From the IMG/VR virus record IMGVR_UViG_3300000176_000015, positions 1 to 48,431 of that record: DNA of 48,431 nt. The stretch is one strand, 5' to 3'. Shown here piece after piece: positions 31,538 through 39,317 of the stretch. The notes beneath the pieces were generated by a model, which was not told the DNA's origin, did no database searches, and saw only the letters and a list, made by a program, of their open reading frames with translations. Position numbers and translations under genes: made by a program. This DNA is from a virus. Every line of letters starts with the position of its first letter. The first letter of the stretch is position 1.

Positions 31538-32109
31538 TACCAGCACACCTTCCCGCCACCTTTGAAGGGTGCGGGTTTGCCTTTGCCAACTTTTTCTGAC
31601 CATTCCTTGCGGTGTGTGTCAGCCTTTGCTTTGTCACCACGTTTTTCAGCGGACTTGGCAAAGTCTCTCAAACGATTGGACTCGCCGCGTCGCTCCAAAC
31701 GACCAAATTGCTTTTCGGATTCTGCTTTGTTGCCAGAAGCCTTTGCAATGTCAGCCATTTGACGATTGGCTGTGAGTTTGTTCACAAGTTTTGTGCTCTT
31801 GTGTTTTTTGATCTCAGACATGCGAGGAGCTGTGTCTTCGCCTTCGTCATCTCCATCTCCACGAGGATCGCCAACTGCTTTGTAGAAGTCTACGTCGCTA
31901 TCGTAGTCATGAGGATTTGCATATCGACGAGGTTTAGGACGATCCTCATCAATGTCTGCCCAATCAATCTCACCGCCAGATGCTTTCTTGGCTTTGCGCT
32001 TGACCGCATACGCAATCGCCACCGCCTGTTTCTGGGGTTTGCCAGCACGCATTTCAGCTTCCACGTTGTGTGAAAAAGCCTTTTTGGATTTGGATTTGGT
32101 CAAGGGCAT
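31537..32109 (-). CDS. Basic virion-associated protein with recurrent N-terminal phage motif
   Basis: This 190-aa protein begins MPLTKSKSKKAFSHNVEAEM, then AGKPQKQAVAIAYAVKRKA, a short N-terminal module seen at the start of various phage proteins. KKASGGEID follows, then an acidic middle (DPRGDGDDEGED), a charged helical region and the end FKGGGKVCW. It is one of several proteins here that carry GG motifs. Role unknown, probably virion. Confidence 0.6.
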   Translation of the reverse strand: MPLTKSKSKKAFSHNVEAEMRAGKPQKQAVAIAYAVKRKAKKASGGEIDWADIDEDRPKPRRYANPHDYDSDVDFYKAVGDPRGDGDDEGEDTAPRMSEIKKHKSTKLVNKLTANRQMADIAKASGNKAESEKQFGRLERRGESNRLRDFAKSAEKRGDKAKADTHRKEWSEKVGKGKPAPFKGGGKVCW

Positions 32110-32111
32110 GA

Positions 32112-32906
32112 TCAGTTACCGGGTTGAGTTGTGTTGACGTTATTTTGAATCAACTTACCAATAATGATTGCGCCAGACAAAATAGCAGTTGAACTGGTTG
32201 TTGCAATCTGCCATTGAATGTCTGATTTTTGCGGGTATGCGAATGGAGCCGATGATCTATCAATCACATAAACAGAACTAAAACCTTGGGTCAATACGTT
32301 GTATTGAACGCCATTAACGGTTTGCTGCACGTTGTAATACATGCCATTGCCACTGCCCAAAGTGTTGTCTGAATTGACTTCAACGATGTTCAGATAAAAA
32401 GTGTATCCAGCGGGGACTGAATAAATACTGGCTTGGTTTTTGCCAACCTTTGGATTGATTTGAGCAACAATGTTGGTGCCTTGTTTAAAAGTGATTGTTC
32501 CAACATTGGTTACTTGAGATGTACCAGCAGATGCCATGATGACTGAGTTAACCCGGTAATAACTGTTTACCGATGTAACAGCATTTGTGCCATTCAAAGC
32601 AATTGTTTCTGAAAGTGGGTTGTAACTAGCATCTAAACCGCTGATTGTTACGGTAGCAGATGTGTTATCAGATGCAGATGAACTGACAATGGTCAATTGA
32701 GCAGCAGATGATGGGAATGTGTATGCAGTTGCATTTTCCCACATTGGAATTGGGGCAGTTGTTGGTGCAGAGGTAGAAGTTATACCGCCGTTATAACCAA
32801 ACAAACTAACGTCGCTGTGACCCAAAATCTGGTTGCGAGCAACCTGAAGATCGAATGGCTCATAGGTGCCAGCGCGAGTGATTGATGAAACGATTCCATT
32901 ACTCAT
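32112..32906 (-). CDS. Virion structural protein, beta-rich (264 aa)
   Basis: This 264-aa protein begins MSNGIVSSITRAGTYEPFDLQV and is dominated by Ser/Thr/Val beta strands such as ATVTISGLDASYNPLSETIAL. This is typical of head-decoration or tail-tip structural proteins. AAGGATAGATC precedes the start. It lies between the capsid module and the adaptor gene. Confidence 0.55.
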   Translation of the reverse strand: MSNGIVSSITRAGTYEPFDLQVARNQILGHSDVSLFGYNGGITSTSAPTTAPIPMWENATAYTFPSSAAQLTIVSSSASDNTSATVTISGLDASYNPLSETIALNGTNAVTSVNSYYRVNSVIMASAGTSQVTNVGTITFKQGTNIVAQINPKVGKNQASIYSVPAGYTFYLNIVEVNSDNTLGSGNGMYYNVQQTVNGVQYNVLTQGFSSVYVIDRSSAPFAYPQKSDIQWQIATTSSTAILSGAIIIGKLIQNNVNTTQPGN

Positions 32907-32913
32907 GATCTAT

Positions 32914-32944
32914 CCTTGAAAGAAGTGGGAGCCGAAGCCCCCAC
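32914..32944 (-). terminator. UUCG-loop hairpin, candidate terminator
   Basis: On the minus strand GTGGGGGC-TTCG-GCTCCCAC is an 8-bp stem (one wobble pair) closed by a UUCG tetraloop and followed by TTCTTTCAA. It lies between the His-rich gene and the 264-aa gene. It may end or process part of the late transcript. Confidence 0.55.
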
Positions 32945-32950
32945 CCAGTT

Positions 32951-34234
32951 TTAGCACATTCTGCCGCCGCGTTTTTTGTTGGGAGCAACCGTGACCGATT
33001 CTTTGGTCTTGGTCACAGCGCCGGGAGTCGATGGTGAGCCAGTGAGATAACTCTTGGCTTTGCCATACAACTCTTTGGCCATGCTTAACGGATTCAGAGC
33101 TTCTTCGAGTTCACGACTCGCTTTGTCTGAAACCGCTTTTGCATCAACATTACCGCCAACTTCTTTGTGAACCTTGCCACCTTTTTTAAAGGTGCCAGAT
33201 TGCAGGCTGTTGGCCACGGGTCGGCTGACGAAGTGACGGGGCATTTTTACTGCTTTACCGTCATCAACGACATTACCGCCCGTGGCGTAGTGCTTTTTTG
33301 CAGCGTGACCGCCATGCTTGTAGCCGCCAGCGTTGGCTTCACGAACACCACCAGTCATGCGGTTTTTGACGCCGCCTGTAGCTGTGTCAGCCGCACGATC
33401 TTCCCAGTCGCCACCTTCATATGTGTCGCCCTTTAAATGGCCTTCACGCATGTTTTTTTCGGTTGCGGCAGGAATAGCACCGCCAGTTGCTTTGTGGTGC
33501 TTCTTGGCGTGTCCACCGTGCTTGAAGCCGCCTGCATTGGACTCTTTGATGCCTTTGGTGCCGTGCGCTTTATCACGCTTGGCTTGGTGCATCTCGGTGT
33601 TCACGTAGTCGTGCTCATTGCCTTCGATGGTGCCGTGCATTTTGATCTTGCCTTTATTGACTTTCTCGTCAGTATCAGCAGGAATTGCGCCACCAGTTGC
33701 CTTGTGGTGCTTGTGGGCATGGCCGCCGTGCTTGTAGCCAGCGGGTTTGCCTTCCTTGATCATGCCAGTGCCATGGTGTTTGTCGTGCTTTTGACCGTCA
33801 ACCACTTTGGTTTTTTCGAATTTCTTCGCATTGCCTTCGATGGTTGTTTTGGTTTCGTCACGATCAATCTCGCCGCCCGAAGCCTTGTGAGCTTTGCCGC
33901 CGTGCTTCAAACCATGAGCATGTTTGGAATGCTCGTGATGTTTCAGCTCTTTTTCGACCTTGTGAATCTCTTTTTCAACCTTGCCGCCTTTGGCGTACAT
34001 GTTGGGATTCATGGCTTTGCGGCGTTCAGCCATAGAAGGCTTTTTGGGGGCTTTGCCATGTTCAGCTTCAAAAGCCTCATGAGCGCCGTGCATCATGCCG
34101 CCAGCGGCTTTGTGCATGGACATATGACCATGCTCACCGTGGTGCTTGGCTGCAACTTTGCCACCTTTTTTGAGTTTCAGAATAACTGAAGGCTCATCGG
34201 TGAACATTTTCACCATTGGTTTAAATTGACCCAT
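32951..34234 (-). CDS. His/Lys/Gly-rich repeat protein (427 aa)
   Basis: This 427-aa basic protein begins MGQFKPMVKMFTDEPSV. It is built of repeats such as YKHGGHAHKHHKATGGAIPA, FKHGGHAKKHHKATGGAIPA and YKHGGHAAKKHYATGG. The repeats are spaced 68 and 70 codons apart, with a more diverged fourth copy upstream. KKGGKV occurs at both ends. The His clusters could bind metal and the charge could bind DNA. It sits just after the capsid module, so a head-internal or DNA-associated role is possible. No enzyme motif. AATAGGAGGCCACA precedes the start. Confidence 0.65.
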   Translation of the reverse strand: MGQFKPMVKMFTDEPSVILKLKKGGKVAAKHHGEHGHMSMHKAAGGMMHGAHEAFEAEHGKAPKKPSMAERRKAMNPNMYAKGGKVEKEIHKVEKELKHHEHSKHAHGLKHGGKAHKASGGEIDRDETKTTIEGNAKKFEKTKVVDGQKHDKHHGTGMIKEGKPAGYKHGGHAHKHHKATGGAIPADTDEKVNKGKIKMHGTIEGNEHDYVNTEMHQAKRDKAHGTKGIKESNAGGFKHGGHAKKHHKATGGAIPAATEKNMREGHLKGDTYEGGDWEDRAADTATGGVKNRMTGGVREANAGGYKHGGHAAKKHYATGGNVVDDGKAVKMPRHFVSRPVANSLQSGTFKKGGKVHKEVGGNVDAKAVSDKASRELEEALNPLSMAKELYGKAKSYLTGSPSTPGAVTKTKESVTVAPNKKRGGRMC

Positions 34235-34246
34235 TGTGGCCTCCTA

Positions 34247-35239
34247 TTAGGCTTGAGTTACACCAAGAGCACCAGTGCGAGTCGCAGTGGGGCCTGTGGC
34301 AATACCGGGCAAAGCAATCACAGCCACCAAGCGTTTCACGCCGTTTGTAGCGGTGGAAGGCAGGTAAGTGCCTCGCACGTCGCCAGTGGTCGATGTAGCG
34401 GGTGTGGTCATGTCTGCGGCAGTGAATGTGCCTGTATCGTTTGCAAGGGTGTTGTTCCAACCCACGCGAACCATGTAGCCAGCATCAAATGTGCGCAATG
34501 GCAAGCCAAGGATATCAGTTGTGCCGACAGTAATTGCCACGGGCAATGCGCCGCTAATTGCAATGCTGGAGATTTGGTAGAACGCTTTTTTGCCAGAGAC
34601 GTTAGCCACGGCAGAAGAGGTTGTACCAGTTGCGATCACTTCGGTCATTGGTTGGCCGTAGTAGTCATAACCAGACACTGTCAAGTTGCGGCTTGTGCTG
34701 ATGGTGCCAGAAGCGGTGGTCAACTGAACAGCGCGTGCGACGTCCAATTGGATCACTGTGGTGCCGTCTGTGCGAACAACAGACTTGGCAGAGGTACCAG
34801 CAGTCAGCGTCAAGTTGCCAGCAGCAGCAGGGGTCTGCGAAGCGGCAATGTTTGCTGTTTGCAATGTTTGTGGAACCATGTCCCAAACGTACTCACGACC
34901 CAAAGGACCAACGCCAACTTCCATTGGTGAAGGATCGCCGAGGCCAGAGTTGCCAGAGGCAGTGATTGTGATCGAACCAGTGGCTGACGAAGAAGCACTC
35001 AAGTTGTAAGTGCCTGTGCCGCCTGCACCAGTGCCGAAAGAAGTGATGTATGACCCAGCAGTAATGCCAGTGCCAGACACGAATTGGCCGAGAACCAAAG
35101 AGTCACCAGAGTTCATGGCGGTCACAGTCATGACCGTGCCAGTCACCGAACCAGTGATCACCGCTTCAGAGTTTGTGTTGTTTGTACCAATGTAACCTTG
35201 GGCAGTACCCAAGAATAAGTCATCGCTAAATTGAGGCAT
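34247..35239 (-). CDS. Capsid-associated structural protein (330 aa)
   Basis: This 330-aa protein is read from MPQFSDDLFLG, with AAGGAAGAAAA upstream; earlier codons lack an RBS. An inserted Gly/Thr beta module (VTGTVMTVTAMNSGDSLVLG...GTGITAGSYITSF) lies at about residues 30-95. A conserved body follows (GPLGREYVWDMVPQ, VSGYDYYGQPMTEVI). It follows the capsid terminator and is a likely head decoration or head-completion protein. A related module occurs in the tail hub at 16527. Confidence 0.6.
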   Translation of the reverse strand: MPQFSDDLFLGTAQGYIGTNNTNSEAVITGSVTGTVMTVTAMNSGDSLVLGQFVSGTGITAGSYITSFGTGAGGTGTYNLSASSSATGSITITASGNSGLGDPSPMEVGVGPLGREYVWDMVPQTLQTANIAASQTPAAAGNLTLTAGTSAKSVVRTDGTTVIQLDVARAVQLTTASGTISTSRNLTVSGYDYYGQPMTEVIATGTTSSAVANVSGKKAFYQISSIAISGALPVAITVGTTDILGLPLRTFDAGYMVRVGWNNTLANDTGTFTAADMTTPATSTTGDVRGTYLPSTATNGVKRLVAVIALPGIATGPTATRTGALGVTQA

Positions 35240-35273
35240 TTTTTTCTTCCTTGTGGCTTGAACCACTCAGGGT

Positions 35274-35306
35274 TTAAAAAAAGGGCTGGCTTTTTAGACC
35301 AGCCCT
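35274..35306 (-). terminator. Intrinsic terminator after major capsid gene
   Basis: On the minus strand AGGGCTGG (35306-35299) and CCAGCCCT (35289-35282) form a perfect 8-bp stem with a 9-base loop. A run of seven T (35282-35276) follows. Placed just after the capsid stop, it probably sets capsid mRNA level relative to the genes downstream. Confidence 0.88.
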
Positions 35307-35313
35307 GTTTGGT

Positions 35314-36228
35314 TTAGACGCCGGGTGTACCGTAGGCACAACGGGGGTCTGTGAAGCCAACGTCATAACGCTCTGTGGCTTTGTAGCGCATAGAGTCAGT
35401 TTCGAAGTCACCTTCCATGGTTTTCTCCAGACGACGGCGCATCAAGAGCTTGAAGCCCTCGGGAGCGTCGGTCTGCACCCACCATGCTGTCGAGCTGGTC
35501 AAACGGCTCAACACAGCAGCGCCTTCGTCCAACAAACCAATGGATTTCACTGGGTTGATGTCGTTGTTGGCGTTACCAGTGCGGAGCACAGATTTCAACA
35601 GAACTTCAGCTTGGAAGATGTTGCCGGGAGCCACGATCAATTGACGTGGAACCAAACGGATTTTTTTACCGTTGTTGTCAACAGCTTGACGGATTTGGAT
35701 CAGCATTTGTTCCAAAGAAGTTTGGGACAAAACAGCGGCGGTGGCCAACTGGTTGCTGAAAGTGCCGTTCACGATGGGGTGAGCAGTGTTGATCAAAGAA
35801 ACACCATCACCGCCAGCGTATGTGCTGTTGAAAGCGGTATTGAGCACGTTGGCTGACAACAATTCTTTGGTTTCCACCAAAGACTGTGCCAAGTGGCGTG
35901 CATAGACTTGACCCAAACGAATGTGGTCACCATCCTCGACCAACACTTTGGTCAAAGCGAAGGCCAAGCCATACACTTTGTACACATAGCGTTTCAAGAA
36001 CAGAACACCACCTTGTTGGTAGGTCACTGGAGTACCGTCGGGCAACTGGGGAGCTGCACCGAACCCGTACAAAACGGGTTCTTCGTGGTAGTTACGTGGA
36101 ATGCCGTCTTCTTCACGGAACACACGGCTCCATTCGTCGGCACGTTGGTCATAGACTCCGTCGAAACATTCGTTGAGGATAGGCTCAACAATTGAACGGA
36201 AGTCCGTACTGCGCATCGGGGCTGCCAT
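35314..36228 (-). CDS. Major capsid protein (HK97-like)
   Basis: This 304-aa protein shows the HK97-type order: an N-terminal arm (RSTDFRSIVEPILNECFDG), a beta segment (YVYKVYGLAFALTKVLVED), a spine helix (LAQSLVETKELLSANVLNTAF) and an A-domain stretch (LVPRQLIVAPGNIFQAEVLLKS). It ends with RYDVGFTDPRCAYGTPGV, typical of Mu-like and P22-group capsid relatives. AAGGAGCTAACAA precedes the start and a strong terminator follows. It should form the head shell with the scaffold upstream. Confidence 0.82.
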   Translation of the reverse strand: MAAPMRSTDFRSIVEPILNECFDGVYDQRADEWSRVFREEDGIPRNYHEEPVLYGFGAAPQLPDGTPVTYQQGGVLFLKRYVYKVYGLAFALTKVLVEDGDHIRLGQVYARHLAQSLVETKELLSANVLNTAFNSTYAGGDGVSLINTAHPIVNGTFSNQLATAAVLSQTSLEQMLIQIRQAVDNNGKKIRLVPRQLIVAPGNIFQAEVLLKSVLRTGNANNDINPVKSIGLLDEGAAVLSRLTSSTAWWVQTDAPEGFKLLMRRRLEKTMEGDFETDSMRYKATERYDVGFTDPRCAYGTPGV

Positions 36229-36243
36229 TTGTTAGCTCCTTAA

Positions 36244-36876
36244 TTAAACAACTGCTGTAGTAGCAGCAACAAATTGAACATACGGCAATGTCACACGAAC
36301 GATCGTGTAGCTATCACCCCAAGCGTTGTCCACGTATGGAGCCAAGTCAACCACGCGCATTTGACCTTGTGCACCGACCGTTTGAGCGGATGCAACAGCC
36401 AAAGTAGCTTGCGACAGACCAGTGGTTGTGGAACCAGCGGTGATGTTGCTGAAGTTGTACTCGTTACCAATAGAGGTTTGCGCCAAAGAACCATCGGCTT
36501 GAATTTCGTACACGATTTTTTCGTCGTTGTAGAAGTAAGCAACGCAAGAACCGGTTTGGTATGCGGTGCCAGAAGGCCAGTAGTTCGAAATGCGGCGACG
36601 ACCTGTGGTGTCAGTCCACTCAACACCAGCGAATGCGCCTGCGACTTGGTAGCCAGAGGTAGCAGCGCTGTTGCCGGGTGTGCCAGCAGGGATGATGGTG
36701 CCGTTAGCAGCACCAGTTGAACCGACGGTAGCGGCGGTTGTGTAGACGACTGGTTGGCCTTTCAAAATGTTGACAGCCAAACCCGAAGTGATACCGTTTG
36801 CGAGCGCCTGAGCGCGATCCAGACCAGAGGGGTGGAACGCAGGACGCAAGCCAAACGGAGCAGAGGTTGCACTCAT
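36244..36876 (-). CDS. Head structural/decoration protein (210 aa)
   Basis: This 210-aa protein begins MSATSAPFGLRPAFHPSGLDRA. Its beta-rich body includes GYQVAGAFAGVEWTDTTGRR and YWPSGTAYQTGSCVAYFYND. The start and the GVEWTD segment are common in phage head proteins next to the major capsid gene. It may be a decoration or cement protein. TAGGAGTATTCA precedes the start. Confidence 0.6.
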   Translation of the reverse strand: MSATSAPFGLRPAFHPSGLDRAQALANGITSGLAVNILKGQPVVYTTAATVGSTGAANGTIIPAGTPGNSAATSGYQVAGAFAGVEWTDTTGRRRISNYWPSGTAYQTGSCVAYFYNDEKIVYEIQADGSLAQTSIGNEYNFSNITAGSTTTGLSQATLAVASAQTVGAQGQMRVVDLAPYVDNAWGDSYTIVRVTLPYVQFVAATTAVV

Positions 36877-36892
36877 TGAATACTCCTAAAGG

Positions 36893-37438
36893 TTAACCCG
36901 AAAATACGGGCGTTTTGCTTGGTTGATTATCAAAACTGCCAATTCCGTCGCCCTCGACATCCACGAGACGTTTGCCATTGCTATCGCGTTGACCTTGGAG
37001 GCTTTCCAGTTGAACACGGACTTTATCCGCTTCTTCTTGAGGCTTCTCATGATGTTGATACAACATGATTTCCTGATACACATCCATGGGCAATTTGAAC
37101 AACAACATTTCGTTGCACGAGATATACCCAACATGCTCACCCGCCTTCACACGATAATTTTCATAGCCAGGCAACTCTTCCGATTTAACGGGAACGTAAC
37201 CGAGGCGAATCCTTTTATCAATGGAGTCGTAGCTGTTGGTTGTCGAAAGCCAGCAGAGATGCCACCCATCCATGTTGGGCAGCTTTGGCAATGCTGATTG
37301 CGTCCACTCCTCGCTCCACATCTTGCGACGTTCCTGCGTAGAAATGAACTTATCTTCAGGCGCTGCGTGGGATGCTTCCCCGTTCGAACGGTCTTGGCGA
37401 CCACCAGCGTTGAGAGATTTTTTGAGACGTGATTCCAT
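36893..37438 (-). CDS. Conserved hypothetical protein between scaffold and capsid (181 aa)
   Basis: This 181-aa protein is read from MESRLKKSL, because TTGGAGAACATA lies directly before this ATG; an upstream TTG would include the RBS itself. HLCWLSTTNSYDSIDKRIRLGYVPVKSEEL is a conserved-looking core in similarly placed podoviral genes. A helical end follows (QEIMLYQHHEKPQEEADKVR). It may act in head assembly; function unknown. Confidence 0.6.
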   Translation of the reverse strand: MESRLKKSLNAGGRQDRSNGEASHAAPEDKFISTQERRKMWSEEWTQSALPKLPNMDGWHLCWLSTTNSYDSIDKRIRLGYVPVKSEELPGYENYRVKAGEHVGYISCNEMLLFKLPMDVYQEIMLYQHHEKPQEEADKVRVQLESLQGQRDSNGKRLVDVEGDGIGSFDNQPSKTPVFSG

Positions 37439-37453
37439 TATGTTCTCCAAGTA

Positions 37454-38446
37454 TTAGTTGCGGTTTTGACGGTCGAATTTGATGAAGTTTTCAATCATCT
37501 TGGCTTTGCGTGTGGGGTTTTCCCACGCGCCAGCATCTTTCATTGCCTTGACACGCTCAGGTGTCAAAACAAACTTAGAGCGGTTACTGCCCCCAAATGA
37601 TGCTGAAGCCTCACGACCAGAACTAGCCACAGTGTTCCTCGGTTTGCGAACGTCAGAATTAACGTCTTTGGACACATTGTAGCGGTGTGGTAATGCTTTT
37701 TGCAAGCGGCTGTCAAGTTCTTGCCAATAATCTGGATCAGAAGCGTCCCAGCCCTCGGCAATCAGTGCTTCATCGTGCTTTTTGGCGATCAATGAATCAC
37801 GATCGGTTGCGTTGGGGTTGTACCAGCCATTGCGCTTGATCCACTCTGCGGCATTACGCTGCACAGCAGGATCAGGAAGCTGAATATCGTTACGTTGCTG
37901 GGGTTGTTGGCGTTGTTGATCGACGGCTGCACGCTTGTATTGGCTCAACTGGGCAATCTCTTGCTTGGCTTGATCCAAAAGCTCTTGCGCCTCCACCATG
38001 GCATGGCCATCATTGCCGCTCACAGCCTCCGCCAGCTTCATTTTGGCGTATTCGTAGCGGACTTGGCTGTCTTCAATGCCTTTGTCGATGCGTGCAAGGT
38101 CGTTTTGGCGTGTGCGGTCTTCCACACTGGCCAAACGGCGCTTGAACTCTTCGTTTTCACGTTGAAGTTGTTGCAAACGAAGGTCTTTTTCCTCGTTTGT
38201 CTTGCGAATCAGGTCTTTTTTGGCTCGGCGACGTGCTCGTTTGGCTTCACGCACGGCATCTGAGTCATCTGGATGGTCTGCTTCGTCTGTTGAGTCGGTT
38301 GAACCGACTGGTTCATCCTTTTGTACTGCTTCTTGAGGCGTATCCTCATCATCAGTTATAAAGTTTTCGGGCAAATCAATGACTGCGGAGCCATCTTGAG
38401 CCTCGGAAACTTGCAGTTCTACTGCTTTTTCGTCTTTTTCTGACAT
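37454..38446 (-). CDS. Scaffold protein
   Basis: This 330-aa protein is highly charged and helical. It has an acidic N-terminus (residues 1-65), a long Arg/Lys/Glu coiled coil (about 65-185), a Gln-rich middle, and a basic C-terminus ending SKFVLTPERVKAMKDAG...MIENFIKFDRQNRN. Size, composition and position directly before capsid fit an internal scaffold whose basic C-terminal helix binds coat protein. Palindrome copy 4 encodes GSTDSTD in the acidic part. AAGGAAAAACC precedes the start. Confidence 0.7.
   Translation of the reverse strand: MSEKDEKAVELQVSEAQDGSAVIDLPENFITDDEDTPQEAVQKDEPVGSTDSTDEADHPDDSDAVREAKRARRRAKKDLIRKTNEEKDLRLQQLQRENEEFKRRLASVEDRTRQNDLARIDKGIEDSQVRYEYAKMKLAEAVSGNDGHAMVEAQELLDQAKQEIAQLSQYKRAAVDQQRQQPQQRNDIQLPDPAVQRNAAEWIKRNGWYNPNATDRDSLIAKKHDEALIAEGWDASDPDYWQELDSRLQKALPHRYNVSKDVNSDVRKPRNTVASSGREASASFGGSNRSKFVLTPERVKAMKDAGAWENPTRKAKMIENFIKFDRQNRN
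38293..38309. repeat. 17-bp palindrome, copy 4
   Basis: AGTCGGTTGAACCGACT, perfect copy inside the scaffold gene, coding VGSTDS in the same codon phase as copy 1 but otherwise in an unrelated protein context. Confidence 0.9.
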
Positions 38447-38458
38447 GGTTTTTCCTTG

Positions 38459-38914
38459 TTAGACAAATGTTTTGAATGACAGTGGGTTGTCGGTGATCCT
38501 AGCGATCAACTCGTGGTCGTTGATAGTCATGAAGAGCACTGGGTCTTCGCCATCTTTGGTGTCAGGTGCAGGTCGATCCCAACGGTCGCCACCCCAACGA
38601 GGCACGCGCACAAAGTCGCCCACCTCTGCCCATGCGCCTTCAGTCCATGGCTGCATGGTGTCGCGGTTTTTGAACGCCAATGGTCCAAGCGCCACGACCT
38701 TGCCGATCATGTTGTTCCACTTCTCGTTCTCTTTTGTCTCGTCAACGATGATGATGCGGCCAGACGTCTTTTTGATTCGACGCAGTTGCACAATCACTCG
38801 ACCGCCAAAGGGTGCTTGCCCCGGCTTGACGTTAGGAAATGCCCATGCCAGTTGATCTGGATCAGGCACGCTATCGTCCCCCTCAATCGTGGGGATCGGG
38901 TCTTTCTCACTCAT
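38459..38914 (-). CDS. GroES-like co-chaperonin
   Basis: This 151-aa protein is read from MSEKDPIPTI, with AAGGAGTGAGT just upstream. FGGRVIVQLRRIKKTSGRIIIVDE, GKVVALGPLAFKN, WAEVGDFVRVP and LFMTINDHELIARI follow the GroES order (strand, mobile-loop region, VxAVGPG-like turn, VGDxV, hxxxxDILAxh). An N-terminal extension of about 40 residues is added. It may help host GroEL fold phage capsid, like T4 gp31 or similar podoviral proteins, which fits its place beside scaffold and capsid. The loop that would contact GroEL has no clear IVL motif, so activity is uncertain. Confidence 0.68.
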   Translation of the reverse strand: MSEKDPIPTIEGDDSVPDPDQLAWAFPNVKPGQAPFGGRVIVQLRRIKKTSGRIIIVDETKENEKWNNMIGKVVALGPLAFKNRDTMQPWTEGAWAEVGDFVRVPRWGGDRWDRPAPDTKDGEDPVLFMTINDHELIARITDNPLSFKTFV

Positions 38915-38955
38915 ACTCACTCCTTTTGACACCATATTGCAGGTGCATCGTTAAA

Positions 38956-38995
38956 GCGCTTTGCAGCGCGGCCTCAGACCCAAGGACTAGGGTCT
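38956..38995 (-). other. Two adjacent hairpins before GroES-like gene
   Basis: On the minus strand AGACCC...GGGTCT (38995-38976) and then GCGCT-GCAA-AGCGC (38969-38956) form two hairpins, followed by TTTAA. They lie in the gap between the 59-aa gene and the GroES-like gene. Weak terminator or processing site. Confidence 0.45.
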
Positions 38996-39174
38996 TATTC
39001 TTTGTTTTCTTCTTCGTCCGCCATACGGTCAAACGAGTCAAGGACGTATTTCAGCCCTTGCGCTTCGCCCACCATACGCTGGTACGCCTCAAACGTGACG
39101 GCATTGCCTGCCATCAACGATTGCGCAATCTCTTGCTGGCGCACCTTGATCACATGGATCAGTTGTTCAATCAT
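38995..39174 (-). CDS. Small helical hypothetical protein (59 aa)
   Basis: ATG 39172-39174 overlaps the stop of the 48-aa gene (ATGA). The protein begins MIEQLIHVIKVRQQEIAQSL, continues AYQRMVGEAQGLKYVLDSF and ends EEENKE. The pattern (two amphipathic helices, Y..L.G...GL) occurs in small phage proteins beside portals. The frame is closed by TAA at 38995-38997. Function unknown. Confidence 0.65.
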   Translation of the reverse strand: MIEQLIHVIKVRQQEIAQSLMAGNAVTFEAYQRMVGEAQGLKYVLDSFDRMADEEENKE

Positions 39175-39317
39175 TTATGTTTCTTTGGCACGTGAGCCAA
39201 GCCACCTTGTTTTTTCTGGCCTGTGTCTTTCATGCTTTGACCGTTGATGGGCGCACCTTGAGCCAAGCGTTTGTGCTGTGGCACGTTGATGCTGCGTTGT
39301 TCGTTATCAGATGCCAT
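39171..39317 (-). CDS. Small basic hypothetical protein (48 aa)
   Basis: ATG 39315-39317 lies within the last codons of the portal gene and the frame overlaps it. The protein begins MASDNEQRSINVPQHKRLAQG and ends GGLAHVPKKHK. It is basic and probably disordered. Coupled positions on both sides support translation. The GAPINGQSMKDTGQ segment recalls small phage proteins found next to portals. Confidence 0.6.
   Translation of the reverse strand: MASDNEQRSINVPQHKRLAQGAPINGQSMKDTGQKKQGGLAHVPKKHK

Noticed and set aside
33437-34189. Plus-strand open frame (250 codons) opposite the His-rich gene
   Set aside because: Phe/Val/Leu-rich sequence is the complement of the His/Lys/Gly repeats; direction conflicts with the late operon.
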